From positions 1 to 5,535 of the forward strand of contig JAFDYP010000386.1 in assembly GCA_018267355.1 (NCBI GenBank): a stretch of 5,535 nucleotides of DNA, read 5' to 3'. Below the pieces are notes generated by a model that saw only the letters and a program-made list of their open reading frames with translations, was not told the origin of the DNA and did no database searches. The DNA is from Bacteroidota bacterium. Its GTDB lineage: Bacteria; Bacteroidota; Bacteroidia; Chitinophagales; LD1. Below are positions 5,351 through 5,535 of the stretch, in pieces; within the stretch, counting starts at the first letter, position 1; each line of letters opens with the position of its first letter. Made by a program: the position numbers and the translations under genes.

Positions 5351-5535
5351 ATGTATTGTGCTCCTGACAAACATATCCGGCTGGAATATTGCGTAAAAGA
5401 CAACCATCTGCATATCGCAGAGATCACCGACCCGCGATACGAGAGCAGCCCGGCGCTGATCAATAAAATACAGGAGACTGTAGCCTTTGATTTCGTGCCC
5501 TACGCGTATCGCATGATGCAGAAGTATCACTACGA
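5351..5535 (+). CDS. Unrecognised protein, N-terminal 61 codons, cut by window edge
   Basis: From ATG 5351 the frame stays open to the right edge. It starts MYCAPDKHIRLEYCVKDNHL and continues with HIAEITDPRYESSPALINKI, then QETVAFDFVPYAYRMMQKYH. An in-frame TGA at 5336-5338 fixes ATG 5351 as the first possible start. Codon use (CTG, ATC/ATA, GAG) matches the other genes here, which supports it being real. There is no signal peptide or membrane segment in the visible part. It is mixed charged/aromatic, so probably a soluble protein. I do not recognise a family and do not assign a function. It may be co-transcribed with the CPIC gene 93 bp upstream, though two hairpins lie between them. Confidence 0.7.
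   Translation, partial: MYCAPDKHIRLEYCVKDNHLHIAEITDPRYESSPALINKIQETVAFDFVPYAYRMMQKYHY

Noticed and set aside
4853..5530. Long minus-strand open frame of 225 residues
   Set aside because: Antisense to the CPIC gene and the last gene, both of which show better protein character and start context; typical of a GC-rich shadow frame.

Overview
The window looks like chromosomal DNA from a Bacteroidota bacterium, most likely of the Chitinophagaceae/Sphingobacteriales type. This is an inference from four things: the DUF1275 and CPIC-membrane-protein variants resemble those I know from that phylum; TAnnTTTG-type boxes lie upstream of some genes; strong Shine-Dalgarno sequences are absent; and GC-rich genes that still use ATA for Ile alternate with AT-richer spacers.

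Layout from left to right. Positions 1-329 (minus) hold the N-terminal two thirds or so of a universal stress protein (UspA fold), cut by the window edge. A 168-bp divergent spacer follows. Positions 498-2165 (plus) encode a full-length UbiB/ABC1/ADCK atypical kinase with two C-terminal membrane helices. The 187-bp spacer after it holds two imperfect copies of a 30-bp GCAAAGACGCGAAAACGC-like repeat. Positions 2353-3054 (plus) encode a DUF1275/YoaK six-helix membrane protein. The next spacer (3055-3283) holds what may be the decayed or frameshifted end of a minus-strand gene. Positions 3284-4588 (plus) encode a secreted protein resembling the erythromycin esterase/ChaN (EreA-like) superfamily, followed by a hairpin terminator. 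A 318-bp non-coding stretch follows with a TTTGCTG heptamer tandem repeat and an alternating purine-pyrimidine tract. Positions 4907-5257 (plus) encode a small membrane protein with a CPIC motif, and 5351 to the right edge begins an unrecognised gene.

The plus-strand genes are separated by spacers of about 90-320 bp, and no shared pathway is evident. The window reads as a series of independent single-gene units rather than an operon or defence island. The UbiB-like kinase points to isoprenoid-quinone/membrane lipid biology and the Usp to stress response. I see no mobile element, CRISPR array, tRNA or rRNA. The most notable items are the substituted signature motifs in the UbiB-like kinase, the repeat pair, the possible gene remnant near 3093-3270, and two -7-like boxes placed so close to start codons that leaderless transcripts are possible. 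I did not find convincing evidence of a new multi-gene system.
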